From Prevotella sp. (lineage in GTDB: Bacteria > Bacteroidota > Bacteroidia > Bacteroidales > Bacteroidaceae), in assembly GCA_017430675.1 (NCBI GenBank), contig JAFRMM010000011.1, positions 1 through 35,205 on the forward strand: DNA of 35,205 nt, written 5' to 3'. Positions within the stretch are counted from its first letter, which is position 1; every line of letters starts with the position of its first letter. The notes under the pieces were generated by a model that saw only the letters and a program-made list of their open reading frames with translations, was not told the origin of the DNA and did not search any database. The translations under genes and the position numbers were made by a program. This document shows positions 7,083-16,661 of this stretch, in pieces.

Positions 7083-8015
7083 ATGAAGAAACTTAGTTTC
7101 GCACTGATGTGCATCGCAGCGCTCGCCTTGGCAGCCTGCGGAGGAAAGAGCGGCGGCAGCGGCTCTAGTGAGGAATCCAGCAATGCCAGCGGCCTGGCCG
7201 ACGGCAAGTGGCCCGCAGCCATCTATGACAAGTACGGCATCCCCGAGATCGAGACGAAGGGACATATCGTGTTCACCCAGTTTGAAGATACGGAAGGCTC
7301 CTACCAATACGAGGTATATTACAACGGCGTGACCAAGGAGGAGATGCAGGCCTGGGTGAAGAAACTGCAGGAAAAAGGCTTCCGTCTTCCGAAATATACG
7401 CAGGAGCGTGTTGATGGCGGTCGCAGAGATGCGGACTGCCTCATCTTCCAGCCTGGAGAGCAGAAGGACAAGCGCCTGAGGATCTCGTTTGACTTCGAGA
7501 GTCCGATGTCGTTTGAGTACTATGCTGACGAGCCCAACCCCGCCTTTGATGTGAAGAAGGCTGAGAACGAGGATGAGCAGGATGTCATCGAGTATAACTT
7601 CGCCGTGTCGCTCAATCCGATGAAGAACAAGGTGGAGACTGAGGGCAACATCGATGCCCTGAGCCTGAAGGCAGAGGACTTTGCCGGCATCCCGGGCATC
7701 CGTTACGTCGGTCTGTCTAACAGTATGATGGGCCCCGCCATAGACATGAACTGGTTCGCCGACCATCAGTTGACGCAGGAGAGTTTCGATGCCGTCCACA
7801 AGAAGGTGCTCGAGGTGCTCACGGCCAAGGGCTGCAAGTTCCAGCATGCCTTCAGCGGCAAGGATATGACGCCTGAGGAACTGTCGGCCCAGGGTATCCA
7901 CAGTTATGGCGTGAAGTTGAACGACCAGCAGTTTACGATGATGACCATCTGCGATGAGCGCATCGGCGACTTCGGTGGCACCATCAAGTTCACCTTCGCC
8001 AAAGCCAGGAAGTAA
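7083..8015 (+). CDS. Lipoprotein of unknown function
   Basis: This is a 310-residue lipoprotein. The ATG at 7083 is chosen over an upstream in-frame GTG at 7017 because it lies downstream of the promoter and gives a textbook lipoprotein signal (MKKLSFALMCIAALALAAC, lipidated Cys at residue 19). After the Cys comes a Gly/Ser/Glu-rich tether, then two soluble alpha/beta segments, about 40-165 and 180-305. Each mixes a helix followed by 'KG-aromatic' turns (EKGFRLP, AKGCKFQ), which suggests a duplicated fold. I do not recognise the family and assign no function. The absence of Asp at +2 (Gly-Gly-Lys follows) fits outer-membrane or surface sorting but does not prove it. The phosphatase gene starts 21 bp downstream, so the two are probably co-transcribed. 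Confidence 0.8.
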   Translation: MKKLSFALMCIAALALAACGGKSGGSGSSEESSNASGLADGKWPAAIYDKYGIPEIETKGHIVFTQFEDTEGSYQYEVYYNGVTKEEMQAWVKKLQEKGFRLPKYTQERVDGGRRDADCLIFQPGEQKDKRLRISFDFESPMSFEYYADEPNPAFDVKKAENEDEQDVIEYNFAVSLNPMKNKVETEGNIDALSLKAEDFAGIPGIRYVGLSNSMMGPAIDMNWFADHQLTQESFDAVHKKVLEVLTAKGCKFQHAFSGKDMTPEELSAQGIHSYGVKLNDQQFTMMTICDERIGDFGGTIKFTFAKARK

Positions 8016-8036
8016 TCCGAATCAAACCGTCCGTCT

Positions 8037-10145
8037 ATGAGGAGTCGAAACCTGTTCATAGCCCTGTTCCTGTGGTTCTCCGCGGCCTGCCTGTATGGCA
8101 ATGAGGCCGAGGAGATCAGGAAGTCCATCCCCCAACTGAAGGGGGAGAGACAGGTAGAGGCTTACGAGAGACTGTATTGGCTGAGTCTGGATGACGACGA
8201 CCAGGACTACCAGTTGAAATGCATCAACGATCTGATTACAGTCTGTCAACAACAGGGCAACCGTGAGCGCGAATGCGGCAGCAGGGCGATGAAGATAGTG
8301 CTGTTCTACAACAATGAACTCGACGACTCCCTTTACGAACAGGTGCCCGCCACGCTCGACTTCCTGAGAACCAACAAGTCGTGGCGCAACTACTATGAGG
8401 TGTGGTCGCTGCTGGTGAACACCTACAGTTTCACGGCTCAGAACAACGAGGGCCTGAAATCCGTGAACGCCATGTTCAACGATGCTGTGGAGCGTCAGGA
8501 CAAATACGGCATGGGCCTGGCCTATTACGCCATGGGTAATGTGTATGCCAACATGTACAACTCCGACGAGGCGGCCAGTTCCTACCAGAAGAGCATTGAC
8601 CTGCTGATGCAGACCAAGCCCCTGCCCATGCAACTCTCCGACATCTTCGCCTATTATGGCGACGTGCTTGAGAACAAGCAGGACTATCAGGGGCTGGACC
8701 GTCTGACCAGTCAGTGGAAGCAGTTCCTGACCTCCTATTTCGAGGATAATCCTGACCATGAGGGAGAGGCCCAGAACCGTTGGGCCTACTACTACCTCGC
8801 CTGTGTGCAGGCAGCCTTGGGACAGGACAGGCTCGACAAGGCGGAGTCGGACCTCCGCGAGGTGAAGGAGCGCACGGTGGGCGAGGGCACCCTCCTGTAC
8901 AAGATGTGGCTCTACTACTGTGCGAACCTCTATCTGAAGCAGGGTCGTTACAAGGAGGCCCTGGACCTCAACGATGAGCGCGTGAGGCTGATGATGGACT
9001 CCGACGACAAGTCGGTGCTCATCCGCATCCGCGAGCAGCGGGCCAGAATCCTGGAGCATCTCGGCCGCTATGAGGAGGCCGCCCAACTCTATCATGAGAT
9101 GTACACCATCAACGACTCCATCAACACCCATGACATCAAGCACCAGTTGACGGAGATGCATACCCGCTTCCATGTGGAGGAACTGGAGATGGAGAAGGTG
9201 CAGGCTCAGTACCGCTATATCATCGCCATCGCCTCCATCATCGTGCTGGCCCTCGTCGTCTTCATCCTGTTCCGTTACAGGGCTGCCAAGCGCCTGAAGT
9301 CTGCACATGCGAAACTGGAGGATGCCCACGGCCAGTTGCTGAAGGCCTACGACCAACTGGAGGAGACCACCACGGCCAAGGAGCGTATCGAGAGTGAGTT
9401 GCGCATTGCCAGGGACATCCAGAAGGGGATGGTGCCTCAGGTGTTCCCGCCGTTCCCTGAGCGCGACGATATCGACCTCTTTGCCTCGATGATCCCAGCG
9501 AAGGCTGTCGGCGGCGACCTCTTCGACTTTGCCCTGATGGGCGAGAAACTCTATTTCTGTCTGGGCGACGTGAGCGGCAAGGGCGTTCCCGCCTCCCTGT
9601 TCATGGCCGTCGCCGTGAACCTCTTCAGGGTGGCTGTGAACCAGCAACTGCCTCCTGCGGAGATTGCCACACAACTGAACAACGTGCTGTCGGAGAAGAA
9701 CGAGAAAGGCATGTTCGTCACCATGTTCATCGGTGTGGCGGATCTTCAGACGGGCCATCTCGACTTCTGCAACGCAGGACATAATCCCGCCATTGTGAAA
9801 GACCTTGACGGCAATGCCAGGTTTATCGAGATGGATCCGAATGCGCCCCTGGGCCTGTGGCCCGGACTGGACTATGTGGGAGAGAGCATCGACGACATCA
9901 GCATGCAGCCCTTCTTCATCTACAGCGACGGTCTCAACGAGGCGGAGAATGTCGAGCAGGAGCAGTTTGGCGATGATCATCTGCTGGAACTGTGGCAGGA
10001 CCTGACCTACGAGAGTGCCGAGCAGACGGTCCGCATGCTGAACGAGGCCGTGGAGAAGCATGCCAATGGGGCCGAGCAGAGCGACGACCTGACGATGCTC
10101 TGCCTGAGAGTGGCCGGTAACAGGAGAATCCAAGTGAAATCATAA
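8037..10145 (+). CDS. Membrane TPR sensor with SpoIIE/RsbU-type PP2C phosphatase domain
   Basis: This is a 702-residue membrane protein. A signal sequence (about residues 4-21) leads into a periplasmic helical region with TPR character (about 25-380; motifs such as AYYAMGNVYANMYNSDEAASSYQKS and ILEHLGRYEEAAQLY in part). A single membrane span lies at about 395-413 (IIVLALVVFILF), then a short coiled coil, then a cytoplasmic PP2C-type serine phosphatase domain (about 455-695). Metal-binding and family motifs seen are VGGDLFDF, GDVSGKGVPASLFMA, CNAGHNPA, YSDGLNEAEN and DDLTMLCLR. In known RsbU/SpoIIE proteins this domain dephosphorylates an anti-anti-sigma factor; no STAS or anti-sigma partner is in the window, so the substrate is unknown. 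It is probably co-transcribed with the lipoprotein, which could supply the periplasmic signal, but that is inference. Confidence 0.88.
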   Translation: MRSRNLFIALFLWFSAACLYGNEAEEIRKSIPQLKGERQVEAYERLYWLSLDDDDQDYQLKCINDLITVCQQQGNRERECGSRAMKIVLFYNNELDDSLYEQVPATLDFLRTNKSWRNYYEVWSLLVNTYSFTAQNNEGLKSVNAMFNDAVERQDKYGMGLAYYAMGNVYANMYNSDEAASSYQKSIDLLMQTKPLPMQLSDIFAYYGDVLENKQDYQGLDRLTSQWKQFLTSYFEDNPDHEGEAQNRWAYYYLACVQAALGQDRLDKAESDLREVKERTVGEGTLLYKMWLYYCANLYLKQGRYKEALDLNDERVRLMMDSDDKSVLIRIREQRARILEHLGRYEEAAQLYHEMYTINDSINTHDIKHQLTEMHTRFHVEELEMEKVQAQYRYIIAIASIIVLALVVFILFRYRAAKRLKSAHAKLEDAHGQLLKAYDQLEETTTAKERIESELRIARDIQKGMVPQVFPPFPERDDIDLFASMIPAKAVGGDLFDFALMGEKLYFCLGDVSGKGVPASLFMAVAVNLFRVAVNQQLPPAEIATQLNNVLSEKNEKGMFVTMFIGVADLQTGHLDFCNAGHNPAIVKDLDGNARFIEMDPNAPLGLWPGLDYVGESIDDISMQPFFIYSDGLNEAENVEQEQFGDDHLLELWQDLTYESAEQTVRMLNEAVEKHANGAEQSDDLTMLCLRVAGNRRIQVKS

Positions 10146-10177
10146 GAAAGAAGTATATACCTTAATTGTTTTATCAG

Positions 10178-13100
10178 ATGATGTATCAGTTCAAAGAAAA
10201 CATTGTGAAGAGAGCCTGGATGGCATCGTTCTTCCTTTTGCTCTCCCTGGCGGGATGGGCAGGAAACCATACTGTCGTCATGACAGGATACAGTGACGGA
10301 GTTATCACGACAGGAAGTGAGGTGGAAGGCAACTGGACGGTGACCTTCACGGACGGCGTTCAGGATCTGGCCTTCACGGAAGAAGGGGGGCTGCAATTCA
10401 CTTTACCCTCCAGTGCCACGCTCACCATGACCTCGGTGCGCACTTTCACAGGAAAACTGGAATCGATCCAAATCCCGGAATTCGCAGAGAATGCTAATCT
10501 GGATATAGCCGTATATGCTGATGGTAAACTTCTGGGGTCATTTAGTTATATTAATAACTATATCTTTGAGAGTTCTGCACAAGTGATATCATTCGACGGA
10601 AGCCAGATCTCCCTCGTTTTCTCTGGGGCAAATGCCGCCGTTGGCGCTTTCGCTGGCGGTGGTGTCACCGTATCGGGACTGAAGGAGGTAAGTATTCAGT
10701 TAGGTGACGAAGAGACGGGTCTGCGTTTCAGCAAAGAAACCAGCGAGTTCGTGATCGGCAGCGGTACGAATGCCCTGCCTGACGACTGCTATGGCTACGA
10801 TGAGGTTACACTGGAGGCTGATGTACTTCTCTCTCAATTGATAAAGAAAATGAGTTTCAAATACTCCACACCTGGGGTAGCAGAAGTACAGGATGACGGA
10901 ACGGTGAAGATCCTTGCTGCTGGACAGACCACCATCACAGCCTCCTACAGTGGGTCGGATGACTATAGTACTGCCGAAGCGGAATATGACCTGACGGTCA
11001 CTCTCGCCATGCCCCATTTCAACGAGCGCGAGGACTCCATCTATTTCCCTGGTCAGAAGTTCAGCATCAATTTCAGCAATACACGCTCTACCCTTAGTGG
11101 GGTTGATACCTACTATGGCTATGCGAATGAGGGCAGCACGCAATATACGGCACCGTTCGAGGTGTCTCGGCTGGGCCATAGCGAGGTCGATGCCTATAAC
11201 AAACTGGGCGACGTCAGCAGCGACCCAACCGTGGCCCACTATTTTGTCTATGAGAAACCGGTATTCTCCCTGCTAGCGGGATCCTATCAGGGTGAGCAGG
11301 AACTGACGTTCACCTCTCTGCCAGAAGGAGAAACCCTGTCAGGGGGAGCGGTGTTGGAGCCACAGGTCTATTATTTCTTCGATGATGATAAGGACCAGGT
11401 CTTCGCCTATACGGCTGATAAGGTTATCTCCATCAGCGAGTCCGTCAGGGTGAGCGCCTATATCCAGATGACCTACAACGGGTTGGTGTTGAGGAGCGAC
11501 ACGGTGATGGCGGACTATGATATAGAGGCTCAACAAGTGATGAATATAGTAGAGACTGGTCTGCGTTTCAGCAAAGAAACCAGCGAGTTCGTGATCGGCA
11601 GCGGTTCGGATGCCCTGCCTGAAGACTGTTATGGTTATCAGGATCTCGTATCGCTGGAGGCTGACGTGCCTATCGCCGACCTGACGGATGGGATTACCTA
11701 CGAATCTTCCCATCCGGAGGTGGCAGAAGTGCAGGATGACGGGACGGTGAAGATCCTCAGCCCGGGTAGGACCACCATTATTGCTGAGTATGAGGGCTCT
11801 GGGGTTTATCAGACATCAGGGGCGTCCTATGAGTTGACGGTCACCCTGGTTCAGCCCTTCTTCAATGAGCAGGAGGATTCTATCTACTTCTCAGACCAGG
11901 AGTTTGCCATCGGTGTCAGCGATACCCGTTATACCCTCCGTGGGGTTGAAACCAGGTATTTCTATCTTGATGGGAGTACTGAGGGTGAGACAGTCTATAA
12001 GGAACCGTTCCAAATGTCAAAGGTTGGACTGAACGAGATTGCTGCCGACAACTACGTGAATGGCTACGCCAGTGCGGAGACCCTGGCCACCTATATCGTC
12101 CTCGACAAGCCCGTCTTCAGTCTGAAAGCCGGTACCTATCAGGGTGAGCAGGAACTGACGATCACCTCCCTGCCGTCGAAGGTCGAGGGAGTGATGCCAC
12201 AGGTCTATTACTATTTCGATAATGATGAGGCTCATGCCGTGGCCTATAAGGAGGGTACGGTCATTACCATCACAGAGTCTGTACAGGTGAACGCATATAT
12301 CATGTATGAAGCAGATAACAAATCCATCAGGAGCGGCAATGTCACCGCCGACTATGTGATAGAGGCAGTCATTGAACCATTGGAGGATGAAAAGCCCGTG
12401 ACGTTCAACAATGAGGACTTCATCGTAGAGGATGAGGAAGGTAATAAGAAGGAGGCTGACCTGTCGAACTACAGTGTCAACGGCATACTCTACACCCTCA
12501 ACACCTCCGTGGATGGTGAGGGCTATGACGGCAGTGGGGAAGAGGGTGTTATCTGTATGATGACCACGCTCACGGACGCCCAGGTTGCTGCTGTTGCGGG
12601 AAAGGTGGATGCTGAGACCTATCAGCCGGGATCTGCCGACTATGCCACGGAGTTTTCTGGCGGTATCACTTTCCTGTTGTCTGCTGGCAAGGGCTATATA
12701 GAATTGGATAACGAGGTGTCGCAGGGCTATGACCTGCACATGAAAATCGGTAGCAGTGATCCTGTGGATGTGGGCAGCACAACCCGTCAGGTGGTGAAGA
12801 TTCCCTACGAGACGGAGGAGGATGTGTATGTCTATGTCTATCTGGTGCAGAAGGCCAGCATGAGCCGTCCTGAAACACCCCGTGTGATAGGTAGGCGCGA
12901 GACGGCTCACGGCAGACTCTATTCCGTCAGGTGCAGTGTCAGCAAGGATCCCCAGGCAGAATACGAAGGTTATACCAAGAATTATGTCTATGTCGATGGA
13001 CTGGTGTTCAAACGCCAGTTTACAACCGACGACCCCACTGGTTCGACCTGTGTGCTTATCAAACCGGGCACGAATGTCAAAGAGGTGTGGGCCAAGTGTA

Positions 13101-16100
13101 ACAGTTATGGCCAGGGAATCGGTTATGCGGATCCAGGAGACAATGATCCTGAGAAACATGTTGGACCTGATGGTGATGAATACACGGGGGCTGTATATGT
13201 GATCCCAAGTGAGCCCGGCGGATATAAAATGGTCGCCATCGACGGTGATGCCTTTAAGGGCAATACGCATTTGGAGGGTATCACTTTCCCAGAAGCGAAT
13301 CTGACAACGATTCCAGGTAGTGGCTTTGAGGAGTGTACGGCCTTAAAGAGCCTGAACTTCAAAGGCTCCAGCATCAATGTCATCGGTACGGCTGCCTTTG
13401 CCAAGTGTACGGCATTGGAGACCATCGAGGACTGGGGCAATGTAGAGACCATTCACGGTTCAACAAATGGGTTTGGCTATGGCTCCTTTGGTGGTTGTAC
13501 GGCATTGAAGGAACTGAAGTTTGGCCCCTCGGTGAAGTATATCTATGGAAATGCTTTTGGAGGTTGTACAAGTGTAACAAAACTGTATTTCGAGGATGGC
13601 GATGACAGGCTGGAACTATCTGCTGGCGGTGGTAACGAAGGTGGTGCTACGTTGATGTTCTATGACAGCCCGATCACATACGTCTATTATGGTCGCAAAC
13701 TGACCAACAATGCAACCGATAACTATATTGGGTTTGTTAATCCGCTTAGCACTATTGAGGAAAGTGTCAGGAAGACGATTACCAAGATGGAAGTGGAGTT
13801 CGGTCCGCAGATCGATACCCTTCGTAACTGTGTTCTCAGGGAAATGGATATGCCTCTTTATGTCTCAGCCCCTGCTGCCACCTATATTGGTACCTATGCT
13901 TTCGAGAAAGCCAATGTGAAGAGTCTCGACGTACCGAAGATCAAATGTATTGACAAGTATGCCTTCAACGAGAGTACGCTTTCGGAGATGAACTTTTACT
14001 CTGTGGAGGAGATTCGTGAGAATGCCTTCCAGAACGCACGCCTGGTGAATGTCTCTCTGCCCGCTACGCTGAAATATGTTGGTAGTAGTGCTTTTGATTT
14101 GAACTATACGAGTGACGAGGCCAATGAGGCAGGTAATTATGATGAAACCTCTTCGTTGAAGACCTTCCGCATTGAGGATGGTGATGAGCCCATCGAGTTA
14201 GGCTTCAGAAGGGACTATTATGAAGAGAATAAGGATGTCACGGATTCTGACTGGGAGATATCTGCTTATTCACAGGAATGGCTCTCCAGTTTGACCTTGG
14301 AGGAACTATACATCGGCCGTCCCGTCGCTCATGAGCCCGTCATAAACGAATATGGCACCATCAGCAGATATGCGAGTGTGCTTAATTTCTCGGCAAACGC
14401 ATTCCCCAAACTGAAGAAGGTAGAACTGACGAAGGTGACGATGATCGATGACTATGCTTTCCAAGCCGGCCTTGGTGAGAATAATCCGCAGAGCAGTCTG
14501 GTGGAGGTGTCACTGCCGCTGCTGACAGCAGTACCAAAGGGTTCCTTCTACAACTGCGGTAAACTGACGACAGTGAATATCCCCAAGGCCAAGGTGCTCT
14601 GGGATGAGGCCTTTGCATATACCAGTGGCGATCTGGGTATATCGTTTATCAACACGGTGGATAGTATCAAAGCAAATTGCTTCGCCAATAGTAAGATCGG
14701 TGGTAATCTGACCATCCCCGCCTCGTTGAAATTCTTGGGCCGTGCTACTTTCTATAACTGCGAAAACTTGAAGAAGGTCACGTTTGAGTATGGCGAGAAG
14801 CCATTAGGCATGGACTACTTCTGGGCATCTAACTACGCAGGTAGTGGCGTGATGTCAATAGGTGGCTATAAGTGCGGTATCGAGGAGTTCTATTTCGATC
14901 GTAATATCGAGCCCTGCACCTATACCGACGGCAATGGCGAGACCTATACCTATCGTTTCGAGATTGCTATTGGTGACGGAACAGCCAATGCTACTGGCAG
15001 GGGCTATCCCAACCTGAAGAGCGTTACCATCGGCAAGAAACTCACCTCGCTGGATGGCTATAGTTTTGTGTCTCCTGGCTTGGACTCTATCCGTTGTGAG
15101 AACCCGGAGCCGATAGCCCTGGAATATACGACCTACGAAGATGACAAGACCTTTAACGCCGACCACAGTCAGGGTCCTTCTTTCTCCATTTATGTACAGG
15201 AGAAGGTTCAACTCTTGGTACCTGAAGGTTCCGTCGCCAAGTACCTGAAGGCTGATGTGTGGAAGGGCTTCGTCAACATTACTGATGACAAGGGCAATCT
15301 TGGCACCATCACCATCACCATCGGCGAGAATGGCAAGACCACCTATTGCGGCTCGCATAATCTGGACTTCACCAATTCCGAGGCCAGGGCCTTTATCGCC
15401 ACGGGCTTCGACAAGGACGAAGAGATTATCTGGATGACCCGTATCTACGATGTGACGGCAGAGGTGCCTGTGCTCATCAAGGGTGAACCGGATAACTATG
15501 AGATTCCCATCTCGCCAACCTCCAAGGCCTCCTATTATATGAATATGTTCAAGGGCGTATTAGGAGACAAGATAACCATCGGCGAAGAAGGCTACAATTA
15601 TTTCAATGGCAGCACCAGTGCCGTGGATGTGGTGAACTATTACCTGACTGGCGGTGTATTCAAGAGCGTGAACAAGTCGGCCACCATCGGTCCCAACAAG
15701 TGTTACCTGACCTTGCCTAAGGATTACCAGAGTAATGAGCCGGGTGATCCTGTGGAGGTCACCATCAGCCAATATGGTAAGACCACGCTGATGAGTCCCC
15801 TGGGACTGGACTTCTCGGACTTCGATGACCTGAAGGCCTTTACGGTTACGGGCTATGACAAGGATGCCCAGATCGTATGGCTGACGCGTATTCTGAAGGC
15901 CCCGCCATATACTCCGCTCGTGTTGAAGGGTGAGAAGAGTAAGACATACAGCATTCCGTCAGAGAAGTTCCAGGGCTTCTACTCGAATATGCTGCGTGGT
16001 AATGGTAGCGAGAGTACACAGGTTATCAACGAGACAGATGGGATCTGGACCAACTACTATCTGAATCAAGGACAGTTCAAGAAGGTAAAGAATACAGCCA

Positions 16101-16396
16101 ACATTGCCCCTGGCAAGTGCTGGCTATTGCTGCCGACCTCGATGCTGGCAGGAGCCCGTGCTGAGACGATGGATGACTGGAGTGACGAAGCATGGACGTA
16201 CTCCACCATCGAACTGGAGACGGAGACCATGCCGATCATCTTCGGCGAGACGACAGGCATCGTTTCAATGGATAATGGACAATGGATAATGGATAATGCC
16301 CCCGACGGGTGGTACACCCTCGGCGGCCAGCGCATTGATAAGCCTACGAAGAAGGGACTCTATATCCACAATGGAAAGAAGGTTGTCGTGAGGTGA
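10178..16396 (+). CDS. Giant Ig-like/BspA-type leucine-rich repeat surface protein
   Basis: This exported protein of about 2070 residues is a likely cell-surface adhesin. The signal peptide core is SFFLLLSLAGWAG. The start is ambiguous: ATG 10178 is used here, GTG 10205 would give a compact signal peptide, and TTG 10166 is less likely. Order of regions: an N-terminal beta domain (about 30-175); two Ig-like modules about 280 residues apart, each opening with TGLRFSKETSEFVIGSG and containing a Big_2-like VAEVQDDGTVKIL strand; a linker domain; BspA-type LRR_5 repeats from about 1020 to 1690 (IDGDAFKGNTHLEGITFP, IGTAAFAKCTALETI); and two related beta modules (about 1705-1850 and 1860-2010; GKTTYCGS/GKTTLMSP). 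The tail GWYTLGGQRIDKPTKKGLY, then GKKVVVR, is a common Prevotella C-terminal signature. It ends at a terminator. Confidence 0.85.
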   Translation: MMYQFKENIVKRAWMASFFLLLSLAGWAGNHTVVMTGYSDGVITTGSEVEGNWTVTFTDGVQDLAFTEEGGLQFTLPSSATLTMTSVRTFTGKLESIQIPEFAENANLDIAVYADGKLLGSFSYINNYIFESSAQVISFDGSQISLVFSGANAAVGAFAGGGVTVSGLKEVSIQLGDEETGLRFSKETSEFVIGSGTNALPDDCYGYDEVTLEADVLLSQLIKKMSFKYSTPGVAEVQDDGTVKILAAGQTTITASYSGSDDYSTAEAEYDLTVTLAMPHFNEREDSIYFPGQKFSINFSNTRSTLSGVDTYYGYANEGSTQYTAPFEVSRLGHSEVDAYNKLGDVSSDPTVAHYFVYEKPVFSLLAGSYQGEQELTFTSLPEGETLSGGAVLEPQVYYFFDDDKDQVFAYTADKVISISESVRVSAYIQMTYNGLVLRSDTVMADYDIEAQQVMNIVETGLRFSKETSEFVIGSGSDALPEDCYGYQDLVSLEADVPIADLTDGITYESSHPEVAEVQDDGTVKILSPGRTTIIAEYEGSGVYQTSGASYELTVTLVQPFFNEQEDSIYFSDQEFAIGVSDTRYTLRGVETRYFYLDGSTEGETVYKEPFQMSKVGLNEIAADNYVNGYASAETLATYIVLDKPVFSLKAGTYQGEQELTITSLPSKVEGVMPQVYYYFDNDEAHAVAYKEGTVITITESVQVNAYIMYEADNKSIRSGNVTADYVIEAVIEPLEDEKPVTFNNEDFIVEDEEGNKKEADLSNYSVNGILYTLNTSVDGEGYDGSGEEGVICMMTTLTDAQVAAVAGKVDAETYQPGSADYATEFSGGITFLLSAGKGYIELDNEVSQGYDLHMKIGSSDPVDVGSTTRQVVKIPYETEEDVYVYVYLVQKASMSRPETPRVIGRRETAHGRLYSVRCSVSKDPQAEYEGYTKNYVYVDGLVFKRQFTTDDPTGSTCVLIKPGTNVKEVWAKCNSYGQGIGYADPGDNDPEKHVGPDGDEYTGAVYVIPSEPGGYKMVAIDGDAFKGNTHLEGITFPEANLTTIPGSGFEECTALKSLNFKGSSINVIGTAAFAKCTALETIEDWGNVETIHGSTNGFGYGSFGGCTALKELKFGPSVKYIYGNAFGGCTSVTKLYFEDGDDRLELSAGGGNEGGATLMFYDSPITYVYYGRKLTNNATDNYIGFVNPLSTIEESVRKTITKMEVEFGPQIDTLRNCVLREMDMPLYVSAPAATYIGTYAFEKANVKSLDVPKIKCIDKYAFNESTLSEMNFYSVEEIRENAFQNARLVNVSLPATLKYVGSSAFDLNYTSDEANEAGNYDETSSLKTFRIEDGDEPIELGFRRDYYEENKDVTDSDWEISAYSQEWLSSLTLEELYIGRPVAHEPVINEYGTISRYASVLNFSANAFPKLKKVELTKVTMIDDYAFQAGLGENNPQSSLVEVSLPLLTAVPKGSFYNCGKLTTVNIPKAKVLWDEAFAYTSGDLGISFINTVDSIKANCFANSKIGGNLTIPASLKFLGRATFYNCENLKKVTFEYGEKPLGMDYFWASNYAGSGVMSIGGYKCGIEEFYFDRNIEPCTYTDGNGETYTYRFEIAIGDGTANATGRGYPNLKSVTIGKKLTSLDGYSFVSPGLDSIRCENPEPIALEYTTYEDDKTFNADHSQGPSFSIYVQEKVQLLVPEGSVAKYLKADVWKGFVNITDDKGNLGTITITIGENGKTTYCGSHNLDFTNSEARAFIATGFDKDEEIIWMTRIYDVTAEVPVLIKGEPDNYEIPISPTSKASYYMNMFKGVLGDKITIGEEGYNYFNGSTSAVDVVNYYLTGGVFKSVNKSATIGPNKCYLTLPKDYQSNEPGDPVEVTISQYGKTTLMSPLGLDFSDFDDLKAFTVTGYDKDAQIVWLTRILKAPPYTPLVLKGEKSKTYSIPSEKFQGFYSNMLRGNGSESTQVINETDGIWTNYYLNQGQFKKVKNTANIAPGKCWLLLPTSMLAGARAETMDDWSDEAWTYSTIELETETMPIIFGETTGIVSMDNGQWIMDNAPDGWYTLGGQRIDKPTKKGLYIHNGKKVVVR
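10718..10765 (+). repeat. Direct repeat copy 1 inside the surface-protein gene
   Basis: Forty-eight nucleotides starting GGTCTGCGTTTCAGC are identical to 11558-11605, exactly 840 bp (280 codons) apart. This marks the beginning of the first of two homologous Ig-like modules. Confidence 0.85.
11558..11605 (+). repeat. Direct repeat copy 2 inside the surface-protein gene
   Basis: Identical to 10718-10765. The surrounding modules have diverged at nucleotide level, so this perfectly conserved block stands out as a possible recombination point. A crossover between copies would delete one module in frame. Confidence 0.85.
16267..16298 (+). repeat. In-frame ATGGATAATGG-type simple repeat in the surface-protein gene
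   Basis: The units GGATAAT and GGACAAT recur here as AATGGATAATGGACAATGG and so on, and encode SMDNGQWIMDN. I recall this repeat as common between genes in Bacteroidota. Here it sits inside a coding region, just before the conserved C-terminal tail, without breaking the frame. Confidence 0.6.
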
Positions 16397-16402
16397 TTCT
16401 AT

Positions 16403-16464
16403 ACAAGGGGAGGGCACTCTGTGTGAATATTGTCGCAAATTTACACAGAGTGCCCTCCCCTTGT
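16403..16464 (+). terminator. Terminator hairpin after the surface-protein gene
   Basis: A perfect 22-bp stem pairs 16403-16424 with 16443-16464 (core AGGGGAGGGCACTCTGTGT) around an 18-nt loop, followed by T-rich sequence from 16465 to 16490. The stem is long and GC-rich and separates the surface-protein operon from the EPS operon. Confidence 0.8.
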
Positions 16465-16505
16465 GTATTTATTTGGCTTTTTTCTTTTTTTACAAAAAAA
16501 AGATG

Positions 16506-16661
16506 TACCTTTGCAACGTGTTTTTCAAGTATTTAATACAAATCATTCGTATATCGCTGAAAGTCAGTATATTATGATTGTATTAGACTCTTGCGGGTTT
16601 CCTGATGCGCCCTACTTTGTAGGGTGTCCCCCTGTTATGTCTCATTCTAATCTAAGAATAA
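16506..16661 (+). promoter_or_regulatory. Promoter -7 box and long leader of the EPS operon
   Basis: TACCTTTG at 16506-16513 matches the -7 box, but no TTG lies 20 bp upstream (the nearest is at 16473-16475), so the -33 element is weak or different. The transcript would have a leader of about 140 nt before the ATG at 16662. That leader holds a small hairpin (CCCTAC at 16611 with GTAGGG at 16620, 3-nt loop). No UpxY/NusG-like antitermination gene is present, so any leader-based control is speculative. Confidence 0.5.

Noticed and set aside
8022..10133. A 703-codon open frame on the minus strand opposite the PP2C gene
   Set aside because: The plus strand encodes a clear TPR, membrane span and PP2C domain with intact motifs. 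The antisense product has low-complexity His/Leu/Val-rich composition and no recognisable domain, and arises from codon bias in GC-rich coding DNA.
12017..13270. 417-codon minus-strand open frame opposite the surface-protein gene
   Set aside because: It crosses a well-supported long coding region on the plus strand and shows no domain or start signal.
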